Shown here one piece after another: positions 1 through 7,691 of a DNA stretch of 64,000 bases. Under the pieces are notes generated by a model. The model did not search any database. It was not told the origin of the DNA and saw only the letters and a list, made by a program, of their open reading frames with translations. Source of the DNA: Thermococcus sp. Lineage in GTDB: Archaea > Methanobacteriota_B > Thermococci > Thermococcales > Thermococcaceae. Where the stretch lies: the NCBI RefSeq assembly GCF_017656495.1, contig NZ_JACDNS010000007.1, forward strand, positions 53,997 through 117,996. The letters run 5' to 3'. Both the position numbers and the translations under genes were made by a program. Numbering within the stretch: position 1 is the stretch's first letter; every line of letters begins with the position of its first letter.

Positions 1-108
1 ATAGAATGCCAAGTGGTGCCATGAATAGGGAGTGTGCTCAATTAAAACAATTTCTCCTGGTTTAATTTTAGGAAATTCTTCTAATAAAGGGGATATGTTA
101 TTTGTCAT
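1..108 (-). CDS. DUF257-type protein, 5' end only
   Basis: Only the first 36 codons lie in the window; the gene runs off the left edge. The ATG at 108 follows a GGGGGTG ribosome binding site. The visible peptide contains LLEEF, KIKPGE and IVLIEH, which resembles the N terminus of DUF257 proteins, a Thermococcales family with a RecA/KaiC-like fold and no known function. With so little sequence the family call is tentative, but the coding start is well supported by the binding site and the open frame. Confidence 0.5.
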   Translation of the reverse strand, partial: MTNNISPLLEEFPKIKPGEIVLIEHTPYSWHHLAFY

Positions 109-199
109 TTAGACACCCCCATTTTGAATTAACAAATGATTATTAAAAACATTTTGGAATTAAGGCTTTAGAAAACAGAAAATTAGAAATAAAACTATC

Positions 200-745
200 T
201 TATTTCCTCTCATATAACCCAACTAATTCCCCATATTGGATTATATGTCCTTTCATTGCCTTTTCTAAATCCTCTTTGCTTGCCCCAGGTTTTAAATTAA
301 GTTCTGTATCAAGCACATAAACCTTAAAGTGATAGTGATGGATCCCATGTCCCCTAGGTGGGCAGGGACCGTTATATCCTATCCTTCCAAAGTCATTTCT
401 TCCTTGAACAATGTGAATTGGAGACTCAATAATCCCTTTCTTTGGTATTCCCTCTGGTATTTCTTCAACTGGGGGAATGTTCCACGCAACCCAGTGCACA
501 AAAGTTCCTATTGGAGCGTCAGGATCGTCTACAATTATCGCTATGCTAACAGCTTTTTCGCTAAGCCCTTCAAGCTTTAGAGGTGGATTAATGTCTAAGC
601 CCTCACAGGTGTATTTGCTTGGTATAAATTCATCCTCCCCAAAAACAGAAGTAACTTTTAAGTTCATTTCTTTCACCTCCTCTTTTTGAAGACAGCCGGA
701 TGCCAAAAGAACGAATACCACAAAGCTAACAAGCAATCTCCTCAT
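200..745 (-). CDS. YbhB/YbcL (PEBP) family lipoprotein
   Basis: This is a 181-residue phosphatidylethanolamine-binding / Raf-kinase-inhibitor-like protein. Residues 1-18 form a signal peptide ending in LLASGC, a lipobox, so the mature protein is probably lipid-anchored outside the membrane at Cys18. The PEBP ligand-pocket motifs are present: DDPDAP near residue 73, HWVAWNIPP, and GPCPPRGHGIHHYHF. The size fits the family once the leader is removed. The physiological ligand of archaeal members is unknown. It is divergent from the SDR gene to the right; an AT-rich TTTTAAAA box lies about 20 nt upstream of the ATG, so the mRNA may be nearly leaderless. Confidence 0.88.
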   Translation of the reverse strand: MRRLLVSFVVFVLLASGCLQKEEVKEMNLKVTSVFGEDEFIPSKYTCEGLDINPPLKLEGLSEKAVSIAIIVDDPDAPIGTFVHWVAWNIPPVEEIPEGIPKKGIIESPIHIVQGRNDFGRIGYNGPCPPRGHGIHHYHFKVYVLDTELNLKPGASKEDLEKAMKGHIIQYGELVGLYERK

Positions 746-836
746 GTTATCATGTTTGCTTTTAAAACGTAAAAATATTTCGGGGTATTAAGCAAGAGTT
801 TTTAATTTAAAGGTTGTAAATCTTAAAGGTGATAAT

Positions 837-1559
837 ATGGAGTTAAGGGAAAAAGTTGCCTTAGTTACCGGAGCTTCAAGAGGAATTGGGAGAGCTATTG
901 CAGTTGCTTTAGCTCAGAAAGGGGTAAATGTCGTAATAAACTATGCTCACAATGAAGAAGAGGCAAGAAGAACCGAAGAACTTTGCAAAACCTATGGGGT
1001 TGAAACTCTCGTAGTAAAAGCTGATGTGAGCAAAAGAGAAGAAGTCAAGGCTATGGTTGAAAAGATAATTGAGAAGTTTGGCAGGATAGACATTCTTATT
1101 AACAATGCGGGAATCCTTGGGAAAGCAATGAAGCCCATGGAGATAACTGATGAGGAATGGGACAGAGTTCTAGATGTAAATCTTAAAGGTGCTTTCATTG
1201 TAACCCAAGAAGTCCTGAAATACATGAAAAGAGGAAAGATAGTCAACATAGCGTCAATTGCTGGAAAGGATGGTGGAACTGTCGGTGCTCACTATGCTGC
1301 CTCAAAAGGAGGGCTCATTGCTTTAACATTCAATTTGGCAAGACACCTAGCTCCAGATATTTTGGTAAATGCCGTTGCTCCAGGTCCAGTTGATACAGAG
1401 CTCATAACCCCAGAAATCAAGGAGAAGCTGAGAAAGCTTTCTCTCACTGGAGAGATAGCAAAGCCAGAGGATGTCGCCCATGCAGTGATTTTCCTCTTGG
1501 AGAATGACCACATAACTGGAGAGTTGATAGATGTGAACGGCGGAAGATTGATGGACTGA
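837..1559 (+). CDS. SDR family oxidoreductase (FabG-like)
   Basis: A 240-residue classical short-chain dehydrogenase/reductase. The NAD(P)-binding glycine motif TGASRGIG is at residues 11-18, NNAG at 89-92, and the catalytic residues are Ser140, Tyr153 and Lys157 (YAASK). The closest well-known relatives are 3-oxoacyl-ACP reductases, but archaea do not run bacterial fatty acid synthesis, so the substrate is probably another carbonyl or alcohol. Which cofactor it prefers cannot be fixed from the motif alone. The start is supported by GGTGATA seven bases upstream. It is a single gene with its own promoter-like AT-rich stretch (TTTTTAATTTAAA). Confidence 0.9.
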   Translation: MELREKVALVTGASRGIGRAIAVALAQKGVNVVINYAHNEEEARRTEELCKTYGVETLVVKADVSKREEVKAMVEKIIEKFGRIDILINNAGILGKAMKPMEITDEEWDRVLDVNLKGAFIVTQEVLKYMKRGKIVNIASIAGKDGGTVGAHYAASKGGLIALTFNLARHLAPDILVNAVAPGPVDTELITPEIKEKLRKLSLTGEIAKPEDVAHAVIFLLENDHITGELIDVNGGRLMD

Positions 1560-1601
1560 GAAAAGCTTTTATTTTTGCCTTTCTTCTTATCTCTGATAGC
1601 C

Positions 1602-2063
1602 ATGCGGGTTGTTTATGAGAAGGAAATAAATGTAGATGACATTGTTGTTTCTCCTAGACCTATTTGGAAGTGTAGAACCTGCCCAGTTTATGGTAAAAGT
1701 CCTTCATGTCCTCCTTATGCCCCTTCATGGAAGGAGACGAAAGAGTGGATTAGACACTTTAAGAAAGCTCTTCTGATTAAGTTTGAGATTAACTACAAAA
1801 ATTTCGAGGAAGAAAAAAGGAAAGTTCTGTTATATTTGCTTGAGAAAGAAGAAAAGCTGTTTAAAGCTGGGAATCCCTACGCATTTGCACTCTTTCCGGG
1901 TAACTGTAACCTATGTGAAGAGTGTGAATTCGAAAGAAGCAGACGATGCAGAATGCCAACAAAAGTGAGGCCTTCCATTGATGCTGTAGGTATAGAGCTG
2001 TCCAAGATTGTTAACTTAGACTTTAGCGAAAGTGTTTTGTATGGGCTGATATTAGTAGATTAG
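1602..2063 (+). CDS. DUF2284-type Cys-rich metal-binding protein
   Basis: A 153-residue protein with two cysteine clusters: CRTCPVYGKSPSCPPYAPS near residues 23-41 and CNLCEECEFERSRRCRMP near 104-121. This pattern belongs to DUF2284, predicted metal- or Fe-S-binding proteins of anaerobes with no assigned reaction. A longer frame begins at a TTG at 1575, but a TATA-like TTTTATTTTT lies at 1565-1574, so transcription would start near 1600 and the ATG at 1602 would be read leaderless. It is followed 7 nt later by the CARF-like gene, so the two may be co-transcribed. Confidence 0.8.
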   Translation: MRVVYEKEINVDDIVVSPRPIWKCRTCPVYGKSPSCPPYAPSWKETKEWIRHFKKALLIKFEINYKNFEEEKRKVLLYLLEKEEKLFKAGNPYAFALFPGNCNLCEECEFERSRRCRMPTKVRPSIDAVGIELSKIVNLDFSESVLYGLILVD

Positions 2064-2070
2064 GATAAAA

Positions 2071-2541
2071 ATGAAAGCCTACATAACAATGCTGGGCCGC
2101 TCCACATGGGCTATGATAAATGCATACTATGCCGTTATAATGGAAAAGAAGTACAAACCGGATGAAATTTACATATTTTTTGAGGACATATATCAAGATA
2201 AACTCCCTAAGGCTGTTAGAGCGCTTGAAATAATTTCTAACGCATTTGGATTTTCTCCCAAGATTGAATGGAGGGTAGTAAAGGAAGCAAATTTTAAGGA
2301 AGCACGGAGAGAGGTCGAGAAACTCTTGAAGAAGCTCAAGAATAAAGAGGCTGAGATTGCTATAGATATAACCTCAGGGAGAAAAGCCTTAGTAGCTGGA
2401 GCACTTGTCCAGGGAGTTCCGCTAAAAGTTGAGCACGTCTTTTACTTGGCATTGGCTGATAAGGACATACAGTTTGCAAATAGACCGTATATGATGATTC
2501 CACTTCATGCACAAAAGCTTGAAGATCTTATGGAGGGTTGA
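2071..2541 (+). CDS. Stand-alone CARF-like sensor domain protein
   Basis: A 156-residue Rossmann-like protein. The N-terminal strand YITMLGRSTWAMI is followed by alternating strands and helices. The conserved strand motif reads DITSGRK with Asp99, Thr101 and Lys105, which fits the [DN]x[ST]xxx[RK] signature of CARF domains, the ligand sensors that bind cyclic oligonucleotides in type III CRISPR systems. It has no effector domain of its own. The next gene, a PIN nuclease, starts 2 nt after its stop, so sensor and putative effector look co-expressed. No cas genes are nearby. The CARF call rests on one motif and fold pattern; a structure prediction would settle it. An unrelated Rossmann fold is the main alternative. 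Confidence 0.6.
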   Translation: MKAYITMLGRSTWAMINAYYAVIMEKKYKPDEIYIFFEDIYQDKLPKAVRALEIISNAFGFSPKIEWRVVKEANFKEARREVEKLLKKLKNKEAEIAIDITSGRKALVAGALVQGVPLKVEHVFYLALADKDIQFANRPYMMIPLHAQKLEDLMEG

Positions 2542-2543
2542 TT

Positions 2544-3542
2544 ATGGAGTTAATCATAGATAAACCTGAGCTCCAAATTTTGCTTAACCTTCTTCCTGAT
2601 GATACACTTATTTCTTATCCGCTTTATGGTAATTTTCCTCTCTTGAAATTTAGAAGAAAAGGTTATGGTTATGAAATTGAAGCCTTAGCAAAGCCAGAGG
2701 ACTTTTCTAGGGTTTTATCAGAGAAGAAGAACTCCTTGCATGATTTGCCAAACTATAGGGACTTTCATGAATGCGTCTTAGCTTCAGGTGTAATAAAGTA
2801 TGCGAATCTTGATGATTTTAAGAAACATCTTGAGAGTTATCAGCTTTTAAGCAAGAGGGTAATTTTTGCTCCAGATACAAACATTTTTTATCATCGCTTT
2901 ATTTCTACATACCCTCCTCTTAGAAAGTATGAACTTGCAGTAGTTGATGTAGTTATATGGGAGATTGAACAATCTATGAACTACAAGTATCATTCAGGAC
3001 ACATAAGTGCTTTAAAACGCATTCTTTACAATTCTCATCTTTTGGACGAATTTTACAATAGAAGAATGAAAAAATCAAGAAAAGCAGCATATATAGCTCT
3101 CAAGGAGTTTAAAGCTCTGAAAGACAGAATAATAGAAGTCAGAAGGATTCATGAAAACACAGGTACAAATGATGAACTCATCGTTAAATCACTCAAACAG
3201 TTTGATAAAGAAACTCCATCTCTCGTTATTCTCCTGACAGCGGATGTTGCGATGACAGATATTGCAGAGCTTGAAGGGCTTGAGTATTTCCTCTTTGAGT
3301 ATCCCTATGAAGAGATCTCAACCCATTATGCAACTTCTTATCAGATGAGGACTTTGCTTTTTAATTTAGCTGCAGTTTTTGGGGTTATACAGATTGGAAA
3401 TGTATTAATTTTTGGAGAATTTGGCGGAAAAGTAAAGCTCAACGAGCTTAAATTAAAATTCCTACGTAATTCAATCTACCATAAGTTTACTTTTCATTTA
3501 AAGCTCAGCAGAAAGCTTAGAGAGTTAAAAATAGAGAAATAG
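2544..3542 (+). CDS. PIN-domain nuclease with N-terminal extension
   Basis: A 332-residue protein. A PIN ribonuclease domain fills roughly residues 105-255: the acidic residues are Asp111 (FAPDTNIF), Glu140 or Glu142 (VVIWEIE), Asp210 (TGTNDELI) and Asp234 (LLTADVAMTD). About 100 unrecognised residues precede it and about 75 follow it. The frame opens at a TTG at 2538, but GGAGGG at 2532-2537 points to the ATG at 2544. It lies 2 nt behind the CARF-like gene, which suggests an RNase controlled by that sensor. It ends directly against the convergent TIP49-like gene with no gap. A toxin-antitoxin VapC role is less likely because the protein is far longer than VapC and no antitoxin is seen. Confidence 0.72.
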   Translation: MELIIDKPELQILLNLLPDDTLISYPLYGNFPLLKFRRKGYGYEIEALAKPEDFSRVLSEKKNSLHDLPNYRDFHECVLASGVIKYANLDDFKKHLESYQLLSKRVIFAPDTNIFYHRFISTYPPLRKYELAVVDVVIWEIEQSMNYKYHSGHISALKRILYNSHLLDEFYNRRMKKSRKAAYIALKEFKALKDRIIEVRRIHENTGTNDELIVKSLKQFDKETPSLVILLTADVAMTDIAELEGLEYFLFEYPYEEISTHYATSYQMRTLLFNLAAVFGVIQIGNVLIFGEFGGKVKLNELKLKFLRNSIYHKFTFHLKLSRKLRELKIEK

Positions 3543-4868
3543 TCAGCGGAGCATTCCTTCCAAGTTTTCTACATAACTTATGCTCCTCTTTATGTCTGCA
3601 AAGTATTCTTCGGCTTTTATAACATGTTTCTTTTCGACTTTGTTACCACTTGCCAATATGCTTGCTGGAGCTAGAAGCTGCACCGCATATCTTAAGCTTG
3701 TCTTTTCTCCAAGTTCTGCCAGATATTCAATGGCTTCATCGCTTATTTCAATTCCTTCTTCTTTGGCTCTGATTTTCACAATTTCCCTGATTTCTTCCTT
3801 CTTATATGGCTCCGTGTTGATGATGAGCAATCTATCGAGCATATCAATTGGAATTCCATGAGGTGATTCAATGTCAGCCCCCCTGATCTTTGTTCTTCCT
3901 CTGTTGGTTGCGAGAATTAAAATTGGTGCCAACTCACTTTCCATAGCCCTTGCAAGGAATGAAAATGCTTCAATGTCAAGCATGTGGCACTCGTCGATGA
4001 ACAGAACTCCCGGCACTAGCATCGCCTTGCCTTCTTCCACCCACTGCTTAACGGTCTCATCGACCCTTTCCCTGACTTCATCTGTAATCTCCAGCCCTCC
4101 TCCGAAAAAGAAGCTGAATATTCCGCCTGCCCTCGCATTTACAACGTCCAGATCGTGAAGCGTTACTGTGTACGTAAACTCCTTGATCTTGAGCACTGGA
4201 CCGCTTGGCATCTCCACTTTTTTCTTTAGGAAAATTCCCTCCTCTTCATTTGTTGTACCAATTTTTGAAATTCTTCCAGTTTCAGCATCAATTTGAATTA
4301 CATCTCCTTCTTCAATTCCAAGCTCAAGGAGCTGGTAAGCTATTTCTCTTCCTGCCCTGATGGTCTTTTCGTCGTCTTTTGTCTTCAAAGTAATTATGAC
4401 GGATTCGGGAATTTCGATATAAGGATTGAACGGGTGCCTCGTTCTTCTAATTTCAATTTTCTCAACTTTTCCCTCGTAAACTTTCCTTTCCTCGCTTATT
4501 CTAACACCGATTGCTCTTCTCAAGGCCTGTTTTAAGAATTCAGTCTTCTTGATCTCTGCGGAATAAATTTCACTTCCGCTTATCTGGACGAATGGGACGT
4601 CTTCACCAAGCTCTTTGGCAATTCCTATTGCTATTGCTGTTTTACCGCTTCCAGTAGGCCCAGCAAGAAGGATGCCTTTTCCAGCAAGTTTTCCTCTCTT
4701 TATCAGCTTAACTGCAATTCCAGCAGCTTCTCTTGCTTTTGTTTGCCCCACCATTCCATCTGCAATGAACTTTGCTTTTCCGTTCTCGTCTAAGCCTAAT
4801 CCTTTAATGTGGGAATGGCTCCCTACTCTTTCAAAGCTAACTTTTGTAATTTCCTCTATCACTGGCAT
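3543..4868 (-). CDS. TIP49/RuvB-like AAA+ ATPase
   Basis: A 441-residue AAA+ ATPase related to eukaryotic RuvBL1/RuvBL2 (Pontin/Reptin). The start MPVIEEITKVSFERVGSHSH, with GLGLDENG and MVGQTKAREAAG, is typical of the family. Walker A is GPTGSGKT at residues 70-77, Walker B is FIDECHMLD near 290, and the family's inserted OB-like domain lies between them. Sensor motifs ATNRG and a GEKTSLRYA C-terminal region are present. Archaeal members are presumed to work in chromatin or ribonucleoprotein assembly, but their role is unproven. GGGGGTGAAAAT precedes the ATG. A 245-bp divergent promoter region separates it from gar1. Confidence 0.9.
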   Translation of the reverse strand: MPVIEEITKVSFERVGSHSHIKGLGLDENGKAKFIADGMVGQTKAREAAGIAVKLIKRGKLAGKGILLAGPTGSGKTAIAIGIAKELGEDVPFVQISGSEIYSAEIKKTEFLKQALRRAIGVRISEERKVYEGKVEKIEIRRTRHPFNPYIEIPESVIITLKTKDDEKTIRAGREIAYQLLELGIEEGDVIQIDAETGRISKIGTTNEEEGIFLKKKVEMPSGPVLKIKEFTYTVTLHDLDVVNARAGGIFSFFFGGGLEITDEVRERVDETVKQWVEEGKAMLVPGVLFIDECHMLDIEAFSFLARAMESELAPILILATNRGRTKIRGADIESPHGIPIDMLDRLLIINTEPYKKEEIREIVKIRAKEEGIEISDEAIEYLAELGEKTSLRYAVQLLAPASILASGNKVEKKHVIKAEEYFADIKRSISYVENLEGMLR

Positions 4869-5053
4869 ATTTTCACCCCCTGCTTCTCTTAAAGTACCAT
4901 TTTGTTATTAAAATATCATGATTTTAAAAGCTTAACGGGATATTTTTAGAAAAGTTTGGGAAATAGTAGGATTGTATAATATAAAATTCCACTGGATACA
5001 TAACTTATTTCTTAAAAATCTTTTGCTTCAAATTACGAAGCAAAATGATAATA

Positions 5054-5093
5054 CGAAAGATTTAAAAAGAACCAAGCGAAAGATTTAAAAAGA
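5054..5093 (+). promoter_or_regulatory. Two tandem BRE-TATA boxes before gar1-tfb
   Basis: The 17-bp string CGAAAGATTTAAAAAGA occurs twice, at 5054-5070 and 5077-5093, 23 bp apart. Each copy looks like a BRE (CGAAAG) plus TATA (TTTAAAAA). Start sites would fall near 5088 and 5111. The first would give a short leader containing GGGGTGGG; the second would be almost leaderless for the ATG at 5114. The downstream operon encodes TFB, the protein that reads BRE elements, so autoregulation is possible but inferred. Confidence 0.7.
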
Positions 5094-5113
5094 TTTTGGT
5101 TTGGGGTGGGGCT

Positions 5114-5419
5114 ATGAAGCGCTTAGGTAAAGTTTCTCACTATGCAAAACAGGGGTTTTTGATACTCCGTTCTGATTGGATACCTTCTTTAAATGATCCC
5201 GTTGTAGATAAAAATCTCAAGTTTATTGGCGTTGTTAAGGATGTATTTGGACCCGTCAAAATGCCTTATGTAGCTGTGAAACCAAAAGTGAAGGATCCCG
5301 AAGAGTACATTGGACAAGTTCTTTATGTCGATGAAAGAAGGAAGAAAAAAAGAATGGAACAGAAAGGTAGGGGCAGAAAATTCAAGAAAAAACGCCCTGC
5401 CCCCAATAAGAGGGGGTGA
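5114..5419 (+). CDS. gar1: H/ACA RNP protein Gar1
   Basis: A 101-residue Gar1 homologue, a core protein of archaeal H/ACA guide RNPs that direct RNA pseudouridylation together with Cbf5, Nop10 and L7Ae. The six-stranded barrel core spans about residues 1-75 ([38 protein letters not shown]) and the tail is basic ([18 protein letters not shown]). An upstream TTG at 5096 is in frame but would overlap the TATA box; GGGGTGGGGCT before the ATG at 5114 decides the start. The last 4 nt overlap the TFB gene, a pairing that is common in Thermococcales. Confidence 0.9.
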   Translation: MKRLGKVSHYAKQGFLILRSDWIPSLNDPVVDKNLKFIGVVKDVFGPVKMPYVAVKPKVKDPEEYIGQVLYVDERRKKKRMEQKGRGRKFKKKRPAPNKRG

Positions 5420-6345
5420 TTCCTTTGCCTTCTGCGGAAGATTTTAAAAAATGTCCTATTTGTGGATCAGTTAAGTTAATTTATGATCCCGAGAGGGGAG
5501 AAATCGTATGCACAACTTGTGGTTATGTTGTTGCTCAGAACATTATTGATTCTGGTCCAGAATGGAGAGCCTTTGATGCAGACCAAAGAGCTAGAAGGGG
5601 AAGAGTCGGTGCTCCGATGACAATGATGATACATGACAAAGGCCTCTCTAGCACTATTGATTGGAAAAACAAGGACATTCATGGGCATGATATTTCAGGT
5701 ACTATGAGAGCAAAGATGTATCGCCTTAGGAAATGGCAGAGGAGAATTAGAGTTAGTGATGCAGCTGAAAGAAATTTAGCGTTTGCATTAAGCGAACTTG
5801 ATAGAATGGCATCTCAGTTGGGTCTTCCAAGGAATGTTAAAGAAATGGCTGCCGCTCTTTACAGAAAGGCGGTAATGGAGAAGCTTATTAGAGGTAGGTC
5901 AATTGAAGGTGTTACCGCGGCTTGTCTATATGCCGCGTGTAGAATGGCAAAAGTTCCCAGAACTTTAGATGAGATTGAAGAGGTTGCAAGAGTAGATAAG
6001 AAAGAAATAGGAAGGAGCTATAGATTTATAGCAAGGGAACTTCATCTAAAATTAACTCCCACGAGTCCAATTGATTACGTGAATAGATTTGCTGATCAAC
6101 TAAGACTAAGTGAAAGAACAAAAAATAGGGCTGTAAAAATTCTTCAAAAGGCTATTAAACTGGGCCTGACAAGTGGAAGAGGTCCTATGGGTGTTGCTGC
6201 TGCTGCATTGTATATTGCAAGTGTTCTTGAAGGTGAAAAGAGAACACAGAGGGAAGTTGCTGAAGTTGCCCATGTCACTGAAGTCACTGTGAGAAATAGA
6301 TATAAGGAGCTTGTTGAGAAGCTTAATATAAAGCTGACCCTTTGA
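5416..6345 (+). CDS. tfb: Transcription initiation factor B (TFB)
   Basis: A 309-residue archaeal TFIIB. The zinc ribbon uses Cys13, Cys16, Cys32 and Cys35 (CPIC, CTTC). The B-reader/linker ([15 protein letters not shown]) and two cyclin-like repeats (about 115-200 and 215-300) follow, ending in the DNA-contacting helix-turn-helix [20 protein letters not shown]. The GTG at 5416 overlaps the gar1 stop and follows AGAGGG; a TTG three codons later is a less likely start. It recruits RNA polymerase to BRE-TATA promoters with TBP. Thermococcales often carry two TFB genes; whether this is TFB1 or TFB2 cannot be decided here. Confidence 0.95.
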   Translation: MIPLPSAEDFKKCPICGSVKLIYDPERGEIVCTTCGYVVAQNIIDSGPEWRAFDADQRARRGRVGAPMTMMIHDKGLSSTIDWKNKDIHGHDISGTMRAKMYRLRKWQRRIRVSDAAERNLAFALSELDRMASQLGLPRNVKEMAAALYRKAVMEKLIRGRSIEGVTAACLYAACRMAKVPRTLDEIEEVARVDKKEIGRSYRFIARELHLKLTPTSPIDYVNRFADQLRLSERTKNRAVKILQKAIKLGLTSGRGPMGVAAAALYIASVLEGEKRTQREVAEVAHVTEVTVRNRYKELVEKLNIKLTL

Positions 6346-6400
6346 CCAGATGAGGATTCAAACCCGTCGCTGATGGATGATGAGAGGGGACCTCGCCGAT
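6346..6400 (+). ncRNA. Candidate C/D box sRNA, imperfect outer boxes
   Basis: The 53-nt gap after tfb holds a canonical D' box CTGA (6370-6373), a 3-nt spacer and C' box ATGATGA (6377-6383), then exactly 12 nt to CCGA (6396-6399), a weak D box. The outer C box would be CAGATGA at 6347-6353, with 16 nt to D'. Inner boxes are perfect but outer boxes are not, the reverse of the usual pattern, and the D box overlaps the next start codon. The same bases also supply the GAGGGG binding site of the next gene, so this may simply be a leader. Confidence 0.3.
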
Positions 6401-6917
6401 GGTTAGAATTGGGATTCTAAGCGACACACATTATCCTGACAAGACCTCCTATATCCCCGACTTAGTTTTTGAGAAATTTCATGAGAAGAATGTCGAGCTT
6501 ATTATTCATGCTGGAGATTTAACGGCTCCAAGCGTTAAAGAAGTATTGGAAAGTATTGCTCCTGTGGTTGTTGTCAGAGGAAATTTAGATCAACCAATTT
6601 TTCCAGAAGAAGAGATTGTTGAGGTTGAAGATCTTAAAATTGGAATCCTACATGGACATCAATTCCTTTCTTTAGACACCCAGACGCTTAAATACAAAGC
6701 TCTCGAGATGGATGTTGATATTTTGATTTTTGGACATACTCACAGATTCTTTTATGATGTCTATGAGTTCATGGAGAAAAAGATAGCTCTTTTAAATCCT
6801 GGTTCTCCAACAGTGCCAAGAAGAAGTGATCCAACTTTTGTAATCGGAGATATTAAAGATAGAAAATTCCATTTTAGCGTCTTTAAGCCCTGGGAAACTC
6901 AGTGGAAATATCCATAG
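6399..6917 (+). CDS. YfcE/MJ0936-type metallophosphoesterase
   Basis: A 172-residue single-domain calcineurin-like phosphoesterase. The five metal-binding motifs are visible: SDTH near residues 8-11, HAGDLT near 39, RGNLDQ near 61, LHGHQF, and FGHTH. Length and order match the MJ0936/YfcE phosphodiesterases, which need divalent metal and hydrolyse simple phosphodiesters in vitro; the natural substrate is unknown. The ATG is preceded by GAGGGGA 9 nt upstream. It lies just behind gar1-tfb and could be read from the same transcript. It ends 41 nt before the convergent histone gene. Confidence 0.9.
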   Translation: MVRIGILSDTHYPDKTSYIPDLVFEKFHEKNVELIIHAGDLTAPSVKEVLESIAPVVVVRGNLDQPIFPEEEIVEVEDLKIGILHGHQFLSLDTQTLKYKALEMDVDILIFGHTHRFFYDVYEFMEKKIALLNPGSPTVPRRSDPTFVIGDIKDRKFHFSVFKPWETQWKYP

Positions 6918-6958
6918 AAAAGCAAAAATTGGAAAAAGTCAAAAGAACGAAAAGGACT

Positions 6959-7162
6959 TCAGCTCTTAATAGCGAGCTTGATGTCCTCGGCCTTGACTGT
7001 CTTTCTGCCGGCGTGCTTTGCAAGGTCGACAGCCTTCTTGGCAATCTCAATAGCCTTCTCCTCGAGGTGCTCGGCTAAGAGCTTGGCGGCTTCTTCGCTA
7101 ACTCTCTGTGCACCGGCCTTTCTAATCAATCTATCAACTGGGGCAATTGGTAACTCAGCCAT
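6959..7162 (-). CDS. Archaeal histone (HMf/HpyA type)
   Basis: A 67-residue histone fold protein with the standard archaeal layout: [18 protein letters not shown] for helix 1, [16 protein letters not shown] for helix 2, and [15 protein letters not shown] for the last helix. It has no tails. The dimers wrap DNA into hypernucleosome-like stacks. The start is set by GGAGGTAGGGGAAATG, and a strong BRE-TATA box sits upstream. Codon use is rich in GCC/CTC/GAG-type codons compared with its neighbours, as expected for an abundant protein. It is a single-gene unit facing the phosphoesterase gene. Confidence 0.95.
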   Translation of the reverse strand: MAELPIAPVDRLIRKAGAQRVSEEAAKLLAEHLEEKAIEIAKKAVDLAKHAGRKTVKAEDIKLAIKS

Positions 7163-7222
7163 TTCCCCTACCTCCTTAAAGTTGTTTTGTTAATATTTGC
7201 ATTTTATTCTTTGAAAGAAGTC

Positions 7223-7240
7223 CTATATAAACCTTTCGGA
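7223..7240 (-). promoter_or_regulatory. Histone gene promoter
   Basis: On the minus strand the segment reads CCGAAAGG (BRE) followed by TTTATATAGG (TATA). The expected start site is about 25 nt downstream, near 7200, leaving a leader of about 40 nt with GGAGG. It is one of the best consensus promoters in the window, which suits a highly expressed chromatin protein. Confidence 0.75.
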
Positions 7241-7511
7241 AAAACACCGTTTTCGGCTGGTTATCAGCCAATCTTCCTTATATTTATTGAGAGTTAAGGG
7301 AAAATACTTCAGATAGCACAAAGTTGGAAATTTTTAGGCTTGTTATTCTATATTGATATTAGTCAAGATAACCTTTTTCTGATGGATGATACCTTTTCCT
7401 GCTGCTATTTTGTGTAACATGGTGTTGAAAATAAGAGCTTTTCGTGATACAAAGTACAGATAATATGGTCATATTGAGTCATTAATCCAAAATTAATTAT
7501 TAAAACATAAC
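7241..7511. other. Intergenic stretch with no convincing gene
   Basis: Together with the histone promoter this leaves about 350 nt without a long open frame. It starts with an imperfect repeat around TTTTCGGCTGGTTATCAGCC, where GGCTG and CAGCC could form a small stem. At 7379-7390 it contains CTGATGGATGAT, which resembles D'-C' boxes but lacks partners. A TATA-like AATTATTAAAA lies just before the small frame at 7512. Confidence 0.4.
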
Positions 7512-7601
7512 ATGTATGTAGTCATAGTAGCAGCGATAATAGTAGTCAGTTTAGTCACAAAGCCAAAGGAATATGGAGAACTCATGAAAGCCATGGAATA
7601 G
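7512..7601 (+). CDS. Possible 29-residue membrane mini-protein
   Basis: A short open frame from ATG 7512 to TAG 7601. The N terminus is one hydrophobic segment (VVIVAAIIVVSLV) and the rest is charged (TKPKEYGELMKAME). No ribosome binding site is seen; a TATA-like AT box about 20 nt upstream would allow a leaderless message. The pattern VSLVTKP also resembles the C-terminal end of sodium:solute symporters, so this could be a remnant of a lost transporter instead. It is not recognised as a known family. Confidence 0.35.
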   Translation: MYVVIVAAIIVVSLVTKPKEYGELMKAME

Positions 7602-7635
7602 AGTCTTTCTTTTTAAACATTTCTGACCAATAATG

Positions 7636-7686
7636 TTTATATATGCCTCAATATGATTTTATCATTACTTAGGAAATAGGAGGGAG
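7636..7686 (+). promoter_or_regulatory. rbcL promoter and ribosome binding site
   Basis: A TATA box TTTATATAT lies at 7636-7644, so transcription should begin near 7667. The short leader then carries GGAGGGAG at 7679-7686, five bases before the ATG at 7692. No inverted repeat or other operator is evident around the start site. Confidence 0.7.
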
Positions 7687-7691
7687 TAGCA

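Noticed and set aside
2544..3542. VapC toxin of a toxin-antitoxin pair
   Set aside because: The protein is over twice the VapC length, the PIN domain is internal, and the upstream gene is a Rossmann-type protein, not an antitoxin.
6346..6400. GGATTCAAACCC looks like a tRNA T arm on the minus strand
   Set aside because: No paired stem around the loop and no acceptor or anticodon arm nearby.
7356..7400. CTGATGGATGAT resembling D'-C' boxes of a C/D sRNA
   Set aside because: No C box at the right distance before it and no CTGA after it; CTGC is the closest. Only the inner motif is present.
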